From: Rubripirellula amarantea
Lineage (GTDB): Bacteria; Planctomycetota; Planctomycetia; Pirellulales; Pirellulaceae
NCBI RefSeq assembly: GCF_007859865.1
Contig: NZ_SJPI01000002.1
Span: 1,570,721-1,634,720 of the forward strand
Direction: 5' to 3'
Length of the DNA: 64,000 nt
The notes below the pieces were generated by a model. That model saw only the letters and a program-made list of their open reading frames with translations, made no database searches and was not told the DNA's origin. This document shows, piece by piece, positions 9,507 to 16,973 of this stretch (positions are counted from its first letter, which is position 1; every line of letters starts with the position of its first letter). The position numbers and the translations under genes were made by a program.

Positions 9507-9777
9507 AACACTCGATTGATAGGCGGTTGCCAAGAGGTAAGACATACGAAGCCGACGAGGTCAATTTAGTTTTCTCATTTCACCGCGGCTCAAGTGCCCA
9601 AAGGCGATTGAGCTTTGCTGGGTACAGCGATCTCGCTGTCGCACGAGTACCGTTTGCACTTCGTTCAAATAAACGAAAACGTTGGAATTGAGTGACTTCC
9701 ATCAACTTATATGGCGGCCTCATTCTTGCGTGCGGCAACAAATGCACGAGCTTCGCATCGCGACCTTCGCTTAGGGT

Positions 9778-10122
9778 TTGATGGGAACTAAGATGGTCTT
9801 GTCGCTAGTGCAATGGACCGAAAGCCTGCTCGATGTCTGGTGGCTGTTGTCAGGTGTTCTCGGTGCCGGAATTGTCGGACTATTTTTGTTAGGCTTATTG
9901 GTTCCCACCCTCAACAGCACATGTGCCTTGATCGTCTTGTCCGTCGGCATGCTGATCATCGCGTGGATGGTAATCTCGACGACCGATCATTGGCCATCGT
10001 CCTGCAGTAGCCTCGCGAGTCCGTTTCATCCGTACCTGGTCATCGTGATGGGTCCGTTGGCCATGATTGTGCTCGGACGACTCGTCGCTGCATCGAATGA
10101 GCGAGCGATTTATACAGAATAG
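9778..10122 (+). pseudogene. C-terminal remnant of a sodium/solute symporter (SSS family)
   Basis: An open frame of 114 residues resembles only the last part of SSS transporters: a DVWWLLSGVLGAGIVGLFLLGLL helix, a second helix LNSTCALIVLSVGMLIIAWMVIS, a short loop with SPFHPYLV, and a final helix. An intact SSS protein has 450-550 residues and 13-14 helices. An in-frame TAG at 9772-9774 closes the frame just upstream, and I found no upstream symporter sequence in 9507-9777, so most of the gene has been deleted. The following gene encodes a sialidase-like protein; planctomycete sialidase loci often carry SSS transporters, which fits decay of a former uptake partner. A functional short protein cannot be ruled out. 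Confidence 0.7.
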
Positions 10123-10167
10123 ACTCGCTGCTTTGCTCGACCTCACCACTCAAACAGCTTCGCCCCT

Positions 10168-13100
10168 ATGAATCACTCAATCCAGTTGTCATTACTGTTG
10201 TCATTGCTGTCGTCACTGGTCATCGCGATGGCGACGTATGCCGATGAGTCAGCTTTCAAGTTGCAACCGATGGCGTACAACCATCCTGGGTTGGAAGTCG
10301 ACCTTGGCGTGGGATTGTGGGCTTACCCGATTGCGGTGGATTATGACAACGATGGGGACACGGATTTGATAGTTGGTTGTCCTGATAAACCTTCTCAAGG
10401 CACCTATTACTTCGAAAACCCAACCCAAGACCCCCAAAACAAGATGCCGGTTTTCAAACCAGGCGTTCGGATCGGCGACGGCTACCACTACATGACACCA
10501 AGCGTCGTCAACGGCGAAACCATTGTGCTGGTGCCGGGTCAAGAGTTCCGTCGAAACTCGAACACAGGCCAGTTTGATTTTAGTAAGCCGCGCAAGATTG
10601 ACGCCCCTGCCGATCCCCAGCACTACGTCCAAGGTCGCACGCGGGCCAACATGTGGCGTTACGTCGATTTCGACGGGGATAACGATCGGGACATCGCCGT
10701 GGCCATCGGTGATTGGTCCGATCTAGGTTGGGACCATGCGTACGACAACCATGGGAATTGGCGAAACGGTCCGCTGCACGGTTCTGTTTCTATCCTGATC
10801 AACGAAGGTAACGATGAAAAACCGATCTACAAGCAGCCTCATACGAAACTTCATGCCGGAGGTGGCGAACTTGACGTCTACGGTTGGCCGTCTCCCAACT
10901 TCGCTGATTTCGACGGCGATGGTGACCTCGATCTACTTTGCGGTGAGTTCTTAGACGGCTTTACCTACTTTCAGAACGTCGGATCGCGAAACGCACCGGA
11001 CTATGCTGCAGGACGGAGGCTTGACGACTCCTCCGGGAATCTGCTTAGCATGCACGTGCAGATGATCACTCCTTCGGCCGTCGATTGGGATAACGACGGT
11101 GATCAAGACTTGATCGTCGGCGACGAAGACGGTCGAGTTGCGTTTATTGAGAACACCGGCCGACTATTCGACCAGATGCCTGTCTTTGAAGCTCCGAAGT
11201 ACTTTCGTCAACAGGCTGACACGCTCAAGTTCGGAGCCTTGGCGACGCCCTTTGCGTACGACTGGGACAACGACGGTGATCAAGACATCCTCTGCGGTAA
11301 CACAGCGGGATCCATCGGCTGGTTTGAAAACCTTGGTGTTGCCAATGACGGTATGCCGAAATGGAATTCGCCTGTCTTGCTAAACGTGAAGTCCGACAAT
11401 GGCACCACCGAACCATTTCGAGTGACTGCGGGTCCAAACGGTTCGATCCAAGGCCCCTGCGAATCAAAATGGGGATACACGACGCTCAGCGTCGTCGATT
11501 GGGACGCCGACGGTGATGCCGATATTATCTACAACTCGATTCTCGCCCGCATAGGCCTGCTGATTCGTCACCAGGACACGCTCATAGAGAAGCCGTTTGA
11601 CAGCGGCGTGCGTGAACTGCCACCGTCATGGAATTGGCAACAAACCCCATCGAGTGAAACGTTGACTCAATGGCGTACGACACCGTTGGTTTACGACTTC
11701 GATGACGACGGACGGCTGGACCTTATCATGCTCGACCAGGAAGGCTACCTAACGTTGCGTTCGGCGGGTGGCAAAGCTCAGCGAATATTTGTCAATGAGA
11801 ACAATGAACCGCTGCGTTTGAATTCAACCAGTTGCGGTGGTTCGGGACGAGTGAAGTTGGCGTTGGTCGATTGGGACGCAGATTCTCGGTTGGATATTCT
11901 GGTGAACTCCGAGAACGCCGCTTGGTACCGCAATTGCGAAACACGCAGCGGTAACGTTGTGTTGAAGAAAGTGGGCAACCTAGCCCGACGAAACGTAGCC
12001 GGTCATACGTCCAGTCCCGCGGCCTGCGACTTCAATCGCGATGGGAAACCCGACCTGTTAGTCGGCAGCGAAAATGGTCGACTATATTTCATCGAGCACG
12101 ACGATTGCATCACCTTCACTGACGAACAAATCACCGGAAGACCGCCTATCGACAACGAGGAACCGACCATCCCCGGACTGGTTGAGCAGGAGTTCATTTT
12201 TGACCAGGCACCTTTTCAACAATGCCACGCATCGACCGTTTGCCAAACCTCGCGTGGACTCGTTGCTGCTTGGTTTGGCGGAACGAGGGAAGGGCAAAAC
12301 GATGTGAGCATTTGGACTAGCTATCACGATGGTCAACGATGGAATGGCCCCAATCGAGTCGCGGACGGAATCCAACACGATGGACTGCGATATCCATGCT
12401 GGAATCCCGTTTTGTTTCAGCCACCCGGTGACGCACCGACGTTGTTGTTCTTCAAAGTTGGCCCGAGCCCGAGCGAGTGGTGGGGCGAGGTGATGATTAG
12501 CTACGACCGAGGCCGTACGTTCCGCGATCGCAAGCGACTGCCCGAAGGCATTGATGGTCCGGTGCGTTGCAAACCGATTCTGCTGGACGATGGAAGCACG
12601 TTGCTTTGCGGATCGTCGACGGAGTACGACGGTTGGCGTGTCCATTTCGAATCTGTGAAATTGGCTGACGGAATGCTTACCGATACCTGGAAACGCATCG
12701 GACCTATCAACGATGGAAAGCTATTCAATGCGATTCAACCAACATTCCTGACGCACTCAAACGGACAATTGCAAGTGATTTGCCGAACGAAAGAAGGCGT
12801 GCTGGCGACGAGCCGTTCGCACGACAGCGGTATAACGTGGAACACCATGACAGCGACCGATATCGCCAACCCCAATTCCGGAATCGACGCGGTAACCTTG
12901 AATGACGGCCGGCATCTTCTGGTCTACAACGACCTACCCTCAGGTGAAACAGGCTGGGGAAAACGAGGCCTATTGAATCTCGCTCAATCCACCGACGGTC
13001 TTACGTGGCGCGATATCGCTGTCCTGGAACGTAAAGAGAATGCCGAGTTCAGCTATCCGGCCATCATCCAATCCACCGACGGTAAGGTCCACATCACTTA

Positions 13101-13170
13101 CACTCACAAGCGAACAAGAATCAAGCACGTTGTCATTGACCCCACTAGGTTCGCTCTAACAGACGAATGA
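10168..13170 (+). CDS. Secreted VCBS/FG-GAP repeat protein fused to a sialidase-like (BNR) propeller
   Basis: 1000 residues with a signal peptide (hydrophobic core SLLLSLLSSLVIAMA, residues 8-22). Residues about 45-660 contain repeated calcium-binding-type motifs such as DYDNDGDTDLIVG, DFDGDGDLDLLCG, DWDNDGDQDLIVG, DWDADGDADI and DFNRDGKPDLLVG, about nine copies, as in FG-GAP/VCBS beta-propellers. From about residue 685 the sequence changes to a sialidase-type fold: CHASTVCQTSRGLVAAWFGG, then Asp-box-like motifs SYDRGRTF, SHDSGITW and STDGLTW. The C-terminal half may hydrolyse sialic acids or other glycans; such BNR_2 proteins are common in polysaccharide-degrading planctomycetes, but substrate is unproven. 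The fusion suggests a carbohydrate or surface-binding propeller tethered to an enzyme. Confidence 0.85.
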   Translation: MNHSIQLSLLLSLLSSLVIAMATYADESAFKLQPMAYNHPGLEVDLGVGLWAYPIAVDYDNDGDTDLIVGCPDKPSQGTYYFENPTQDPQNKMPVFKPGVRIGDGYHYMTPSVVNGETIVLVPGQEFRRNSNTGQFDFSKPRKIDAPADPQHYVQGRTRANMWRYVDFDGDNDRDIAVAIGDWSDLGWDHAYDNHGNWRNGPLHGSVSILINEGNDEKPIYKQPHTKLHAGGGELDVYGWPSPNFADFDGDGDLDLLCGEFLDGFTYFQNVGSRNAPDYAAGRRLDDSSGNLLSMHVQMITPSAVDWDNDGDQDLIVGDEDGRVAFIENTGRLFDQMPVFEAPKYFRQQADTLKFGALATPFAYDWDNDGDQDILCGNTAGSIGWFENLGVANDGMPKWNSPVLLNVKSDNGTTEPFRVTAGPNGSIQGPCESKWGYTTLSVVDWDADGDADIIYNSILARIGLLIRHQDTLIEKPFDSGVRELPPSWNWQQTPSSETLTQWRTTPLVYDFDDDGRLDLIMLDQEGYLTLRSAGGKAQRIFVNENNEPLRLNSTSCGGSGRVKLALVDWDADSRLDILVNSENAAWYRNCETRSGNVVLKKVGNLARRNVAGHTSSPAACDFNRDGKPDLLVGSENGRLYFIEHDDCITFTDEQITGRPPIDNEEPTIPGLVEQEFIFDQAPFQQCHASTVCQTSRGLVAAWFGGTREGQNDVSIWTSYHDGQRWNGPNRVADGIQHDGLRYPCWNPVLFQPPGDAPTLLFFKVGPSPSEWWGEVMISYDRGRTFRDRKRLPEGIDGPVRCKPILLDDGSTLLCGSSTEYDGWRVHFESVKLADGMLTDTWKRIGPINDGKLFNAIQPTFLTHSNGQLQVICRTKEGVLATSRSHDSGITWNTMTATDIANPNSGIDAVTLNDGRHLLVYNDLPSGETGWGKRGLLNLAQSTDGLTWRDIAVLERKENAEFSYPAIIQSTDGKVHITYTHKRTRIKHVVIDPTRFALTDE

Positions 13171-13789
13171 CTCGAGCGGAAATGGCGTGACCCAACGTAC
13201 GGTGTTGTTCGGCATCCAAGTGCACTCCATCGACATTGCTAGTCTTCGTCACGGTGGCCGCGTCAAAGAACTCGCACTTCATCTCGTCTGCGATGTCCTT
13301 GACGGCGTCTGCCAAGCCAACTGCTTTCTGTTCTGCTCCTTCAAACTTCTTCGCGATCTCACACGCAACGGACTGAATTTTCGGCGGTGCCACAAGTAAA
13401 ATCTCGGGCACTGGCATTCCGGGTTCGATTGGTGCACGTCGAATGGCCGAAACGATTGACGCCAATCCCTTCGCGGATTGCCTTGCGTCGATTTGGTGAA
13501 CGGACTGAAAGTCATTGGTCCCTAGGAACACGATCACGATCGACAAAGGCGAATTGACTTCGATTCGTTGCTCAATCCCGATCAGGCCATTGCGTCCCGG
13601 TTTACTCGGATCGTCGACGCAAGTTCGTCGTCCGTTCAGACAATCTTCGATCACTCGCACCTTAAACGACTGGCGATGAAGCTCAGCCTCCATCATTCCC
13701 GGCCAACGCTTTTCGAATGCAAGCCGTTCGCGGGTTCCAGGAACGATGCCCCAGCTCAAAGAATCAGCGTAAACGAGGATTGGATTCAT
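13145..13789 (-). CDS. SGNH/GDSL family hydrolase (arylesterase-like)
   Basis: 214 residues of the SGNH hydrolase type. Block I reads YADSLSWGIVPG with the catalytic Ser10; the usual GDS is ADS here. Arg20-Arg22 and RWPG follow as in the arylesterase subgroup. Block III is FLGTNDF, supplying the oxyanion Asn, and block V is DGVHLDAEQH with catalytic Asp and His. No signal peptide is visible, so it is probably cytoplasmic. It is convergent with the VCBS-sialidase gene, and the last 26 bp of the two coding regions overlap. A role in removing acyl groups from sugars would fit that neighbour, but this is inference. Confidence 0.87.
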   Translation of the reverse strand: MNPILVYADSLSWGIVPGTRERLAFEKRWPGMMEAELHRQSFKVRVIEDCLNGRRTCVDDPSKPGRNGLIGIEQRIEVNSPLSIVIVFLGTNDFQSVHQIDARQSAKGLASIVSAIRRAPIEPGMPVPEILLVAPPKIQSVACEIAKKFEGAEQKAVGLADAVKDIADEMKCEFFDAATVTKTSNVDGVHLDAEQHRTLGHAISARVIRLLERT

Positions 13790-14354
13790 TCCCTATTCCT
13801 TAAGGCATTTCGGTCTTGGAAAACTTAGCCAGGACGTTAGATAAAGCTTACCATTGCGGACGCACATGCAATGTTCAATCGCAATATCGCAACAAAATCT
13901 CGATGCCATGGTCGCCGACGAATGATTCGCGAAAGAACGTGAGCAACGAAACAATTGGACTAGCCCCGGGACCGCGAAGATTAGACAGCCGAGTTCCGCG
14001 TTAACAGGGATAGACACTTTTCCGAACAGGTTGCCGTCGACGGCAATGATTGAGTAGCAATTGCGATTGGTACTTCTAGGTGGTTCCTTCCGTCCAATGC
14101 GTACTCTAAGTCGTACAGGCTGCGAGAAGAGCACTGGACGCACAAACGACAGGGGATTTTTGTTCACCCAGTTGAGGCTCTTACAAATTTTATTGCACGC
14201 GATTGGTGAATCGGCTACGCTCGATTTGATCTCCAACGGCCAAGTGGCGTTCGTAACAAGAAGCCTGTCTCACGAGGCATGTGCATCCTTCGCGTCCATT
14301 GGTGTCTGGAAAAATAAACTTTTAAATGGACGTCCATTTTTTTGAACTTCGCAA
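13790..14354. other. Intergenic region between the SGNH hydrolase and PEP-CTERM genes
   Basis: About 565 bp without a gene I can support. A 147-codon minus-strand frame (13793-14236) is present, but it is rich in Cys, Ser and Arg with no domain pattern and looks like chance. The last 70 bp turn A/T rich and hold the palindrome at 14324-14339, so this end probably contains the promoter of the PEP-CTERM gene. The SGNH gene also reads away from this spacer, so two divergent promoters are expected here. Confidence 0.5.
14324..14339. promoter_or_regulatory. Perfect 16-bp palindrome upstream of the PEP-CTERM gene (possible operator)
   Basis: AAATGGACGTCCATTT is a perfect inverted repeat with no spacer, in an A/T-rich stretch and followed by a run of T. 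It ends 15 bp before the ATG at 14355. The lack of a loop argues against a transcription terminator and favours a binding site for a dimeric regulator near the transcription start. No regulator gene is adjacent. Confidence 0.5.
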
Positions 14355-15104
14355 ATGGTATGCAGTATGCCCCGCTTGGATTTAGCCTGGCCTCGATCGA
14401 GTTCTCTTGTGGCTTGGGCTTCCCTGATGGTCATGGGTATCTTGTTGCCCTGCGGTGTTTCGCAGGGAGCCTTGGTGACGTTTGCTTTTGAAGCGGAACT
14501 TGAGGCTGACCTGCAACCTTTTTACGACATGGATCCCGGTCAAAAATTGCGGGGCAAGTTTACCTTTGAATCCAACACAGCAGCATCGCCACGTTCGGCG
14601 TACGTAACGCGTTACGACAACTCGATTGAAGCGTTCTCGCTAAACTTAGAAGGAATCGGTACCGGTACAGGCAATGACGGGTTCATCGACATCATCGACT
14701 CGCAACCGTACACCATCTTCGATTCCAACGGCCAAGTTACCTCTTCGGGCATTCGAGACGCCTACGTCGTTGACGGCCGGCTCAACGGAATAACACTCGA
14801 AGGATCTTTAGGCACTAATATCTCTTATGGATATCAAATCAACCTACTCGATCGCGAAAACGAGTCCTTCACGACGCAAGACTTAGCACTGACTCCTCCT
14901 GACTTTTCCACCTTTGAGATCCGATCCATCAACCTTTTGTGGACCAACACAGGCACAGGCGGTGCCATCGGCTACACCCCATTTCAATTGACTTCCATCA
15001 CCGCAGTTCCCGAACCAAGCACAAACATGTTAATGGGCCTGGGAATCGTAGCGATGTTGTTGCATCGCCGCAGACGCACATCGTCGGGGGATGCAGTGAA
15101 GTAG
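14355..15104 (+). CDS. PEP-CTERM sorting domain protein
   Basis: 249 residues, exported. The N-terminus carries a signal peptide with core SSLVAWASLMVMGILLP; the ATG at 14367 is an equally good start. The C-terminus has the complete PEP-CTERM tripartite signal: AVPEPST, a hydrophobic helix NMLMGLGIVAMLL, and an Arg-rich end HRRRRTSS. Exosortase normally cuts at this signal and moves the protein to the surface or exopolysaccharide matrix. The mature part (about residues 45-220) is rich in Thr, Ser, Gly and Asp with alternating beta-strand pattern and has no catalytic motif I recognise. No exosortase gene is in the window. A palindrome just upstream suggests specific control. Confidence 0.9.
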   Translation: MVCSMPRLDLAWPRSSSLVAWASLMVMGILLPCGVSQGALVTFAFEAELEADLQPFYDMDPGQKLRGKFTFESNTAASPRSAYVTRYDNSIEAFSLNLEGIGTGTGNDGFIDIIDSQPYTIFDSNGQVTSSGIRDAYVVDGRLNGITLEGSLGTNISYGYQINLLDRENESFTTQDLALTPPDFSTFEIRSINLLWTNTGTGGAIGYTPFQLTSITAVPEPSTNMLMGLGIVAMLLHRRRRTSSGDAVK

Positions 15105-15493
15105 TTCGCACTACGCTTATCCTGATCGTGATCTTAAGCGGCAGAACGATTGGCCAGAGCATCGTTTACACGCAACAGCCTTCTAACTAGTCGAACGGGG
15201 TGACAATCAACCGTCAATGATCGAACGCAATCCTTACTCAGGTGCACTTCAATGACTTCTGACCTAGTCAATTCAACTAAGCTTAAGTGAAGCCTTATGA
15301 CAACCATTGCAGACCATGTAATACTCAAACAATGGTGTCAGGAGGCACTCTGGGAAGTTCGAAGAGACGAAATTGAATGGAAATCCGATACGCTTGTCTC
15401 GCGGTTACGGCACTTGATGGATACGTGGTCGCAATTCAACGTCTAAACGTCATGAATCGCTGGGCTAACTCTAAAGCCAACCATCGGCATACA
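15105..15493. other. Intergenic region after the PEP-CTERM gene
   Basis: About 390 bp between two convergent genes. I see no supported gene, RNA or strong hairpin followed by a T run. Short frames on both strands lack any domain-like pattern. Confidence 0.5.
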
Positions 15494-15958
15494 TTAAACT
15501 GCACGAAGCCGATGAATATAGTCGGCGAAAGTGTGCAACTCGATCGAGTCTGCGTATCGTTTGGCAAATCGCATTTCGTAGTAGGCACCTGAATTTCCGC
15601 CGTTCGCATTGAACCCTAAACACTCGCTGGTGCCGCCCCAATCAGAGCCTCGAGCCAAGTAGATCGACGGACGAAAACCTTCAGCCAACCGAACTGCACA
15701 CATCAAGAAGTCGGACGTTTTCTGGAACTTAGATTCGAAGATGAATGGATTGGTTTGATTGGATGTGGTATCAGTAGCCTTGACCTGAACCGAGTAGAAA
15801 ACGCCACCGGGTGACCGACAAACAAAGTCAATACCACGATCGTCGTATTCAGAGTCGTAGACCTCAAATCCCTCAAGCGTGAAGGCCATCTTGGAGTAAG
15901 CTTCAGCGAAGCAACCTTTCTGAATCGTGTTTAGATGAGCGTAGGAAGTTCTGAGCAT
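15494..15958 (-). CDS. Small protein with a PD-(D/E)XK nuclease-like core (DUF4365-like)
   Basis: 154 residues from ATG 15958; an extension to a TTG at 15991 is possible. The pattern GCFAEAYSKMAFTLEGFEVYDSEYDDRGIDFVC followed by FYSVQVKAT resembles the restriction-endonuclease-like fold: an N-terminal helix with Glu, an Asp on a strand (RGIDFV), and a QxK motif on the next strand. This arrangement is shared with DUF4365 and similar nuclease-like proteins found near mobile or defence genes. No helicase, methylase or toxin partner is next to it; the upstream neighbour is another small hypothetical gene 125 bp away on the same strand. DNA cleavage is an inference from the fold pattern only. Confidence 0.65.
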   Translation of the reverse strand: MLRTSYAHLNTIQKGCFAEAYSKMAFTLEGFEVYDSEYDDRGIDFVCRSPGGVFYSVQVKATDTTSNQTNPFIFESKFQKTSDFLMCAVRLAEGFRPSIYLARGSDWGGTSECLGFNANGGNSGAYYEMRFAKRYADSIELHTFADYIHRLRAV

Positions 15959-16083
15959 GTGCGTGGGTTCCTCAAGTGCTAGCAGTGCCAAATTCGCATT
16001 CTCACTCTCTAACGATTGAGGATGCGACGAAAGATCTCCGGTGTAGTTGATGGCTATCCGCTGACTATTGGTCGCATTTGGAT

Positions 16084-16479
16084 TTAACGTGGAGTATCAG
16101 CAGTTGGTTTAGCTACGACTTGGTGATCATCTTCGTAGATCACGTAACCAGGCGAATTGGTGCGAATCTCGCGGACCGGGATGCCACATTCAACCACCAA
16201 ATGAACAAGATAGCGAACATTGCGAATACAGTCCACGGAATCTGACTTGAACCAGCATAGCCCTGTATCAGCGCGATGTGCTTTTCGTGAACTTACAAAA
16301 CGGTCGGGTATTGGTAATTCGCGGACAAACCAGTCGAGCGTTTTACGAATCTCAGCCTGCAAGTAAGCTGGCGAAACATCGCGATGCAATATATCGTATG
16401 CAGCAGCAAAAACTCCCTCGGGTCGATCCGATTCTCGCTCTGGGTCGGCAGCAACGTATCGCAACAAAGTAGCAGACAT
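16084..16479 (-). CDS. Hypothetical protein, 131 residues
   Basis: I do not recognise a family. The frame has a normal ATG start (16479), balanced composition and a likely alpha/beta character: an N-terminal helix-rich half (PEGVFAAAYDILHRDVSPAYLQAEIRKTLDWFVREL) followed by strands around DTGLCWFKSDS and SPGYVIYEDDHQVVAKP. The end of the protein could be a small beta sheet. No signal peptide or membrane helix is visible. It lies 125 bp upstream of the nuclease-like gene on the same strand and may share its transcript. The composition looks like a real gene rather than a shadow, but function is unknown. Confidence 0.6.
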   Translation of the reverse strand: MSATLLRYVAADPERESDRPEGVFAAAYDILHRDVSPAYLQAEIRKTLDWFVRELPIPDRFVSSRKAHRADTGLCWFKSDSVDCIRNVRYLVHLVVECGIPVREIRTNSPGYVIYEDDHQVVAKPTADTPR

Positions 16480-16695
16480 TATTAACCTGGGTTACGATCA
16501 GGTACATCGATAATGCACGAATAGAACACTTGCAGCAACATCGACTGCCGATGTTCCGTCTGCATTCGGTTATATCGCACCGCCGTCCCTTCGGCTCAGT
16601 AACGCATCGTCAACAACCCACGTACAGTCAAAAGCATACATCGGAAGCGAAGAGCCAACTTCAATACGGAGGCGCGATGATGACACTTGGACAAT

Positions 16696-16777
16696 CGTAA
16701 GCGACAACCGATACGCCTTGTTAGACGGAGGCTTCAACTCGCATAGGCATGCGGCGTACACGGTACGTGAGCGGCTC
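16696..16777 (-). repeat. Possible dispersed intergenic element (low certainty)
   Basis: On the minus strand this stretch reads, in one frame, EPLTYRVRRMPMRVEASV and then a TAA stop. From memory, short predicted proteins ending in nearly this string recur in Rhodopirellula genome annotations, which would make it a multi-copy element rather than a gene; I could not check this. The stop overlaps GTCTAACAAGGCG (16714-16726), which resembles the first core site of an integron attC, but I found no matching second core site within 200 bp, so an attC call is not supported. Confidence 0.35.
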
Positions 16778-16900
16778 AAGCATATGCATTTTCCCGCCTC
16801 TTTGTGGATAACGCTAATGATCAGTGGAACATGGGTTGCGTGCTATCGATTCGCAAGCTGCTTGATCAGCGACTGCGCTTGCGTAGAAATATAGTCCAGG

Positions 16901-16931
16901 GACATTGCCAAGCGGAGACCCTGGCAATGTC
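16901..16931 (-). terminator. Probable transcription terminator hairpin of the esterase/SMP-30 gene
   Basis: A perfect 10-bp stem, GACATTGCCA (16901-16910) and its complement (16922-16931), encloses an 11-nt loop, 43 bp past the stop of the minus-strand gene 16974-19592. A second, mutually exclusive stem, CCAGGG (16896-16901) with CCCTGG (16919-16924), overlaps it. On the minus strand the hairpin is followed by a weak U-rich stretch (TATATTTCT) about ten bases later, so the fit to an intrinsic terminator is partial. Confidence 0.5.
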
Positions 16932-16973
16932 ATTGTACGAACTCGTTACTCGCCGGGCACGGCAGGCCCAGAT

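Larger units (their letters stand above)
16480..16973. other. Intergenic region with a terminator-like hairpin and a repeat-like element
   Basis: About 490 bp between two minus-strand genes. It holds the hairpin at 16901-16931 and the element at 16696-16777. A 69-codon minus-strand frame (16570-16779) runs through the element but shows no domain pattern. Nothing else is supported. Confidence 0.5.

Noticed and set aside
9503-9691. 62-codon frame overlapping the end of the YejM-like gene (ATGA)
   Set aside because: Basic, low-complexity translation with no recognisable fold; likely chance despite the overlap.
13793-14236. 147-codon minus-strand frame after the SGNH gene
   Set aside because: Cys-, Ser- and Arg-rich, no domain-like pattern, and it covers a spacer where two divergent promoters are expected.
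16021-16077. Inverted pair ATGCGAC/GTCGCAT between the two small genes
   Set aside because: Only 7 bp with a 42-bp gap; expected by chance.
16570-16779. 69-codon minus-strand frame and possible integron attC
   Set aside because: GTCTAAC fits a first core site, but no GTTRRRY partner was found within about 200 bp and no integrase is in the window.
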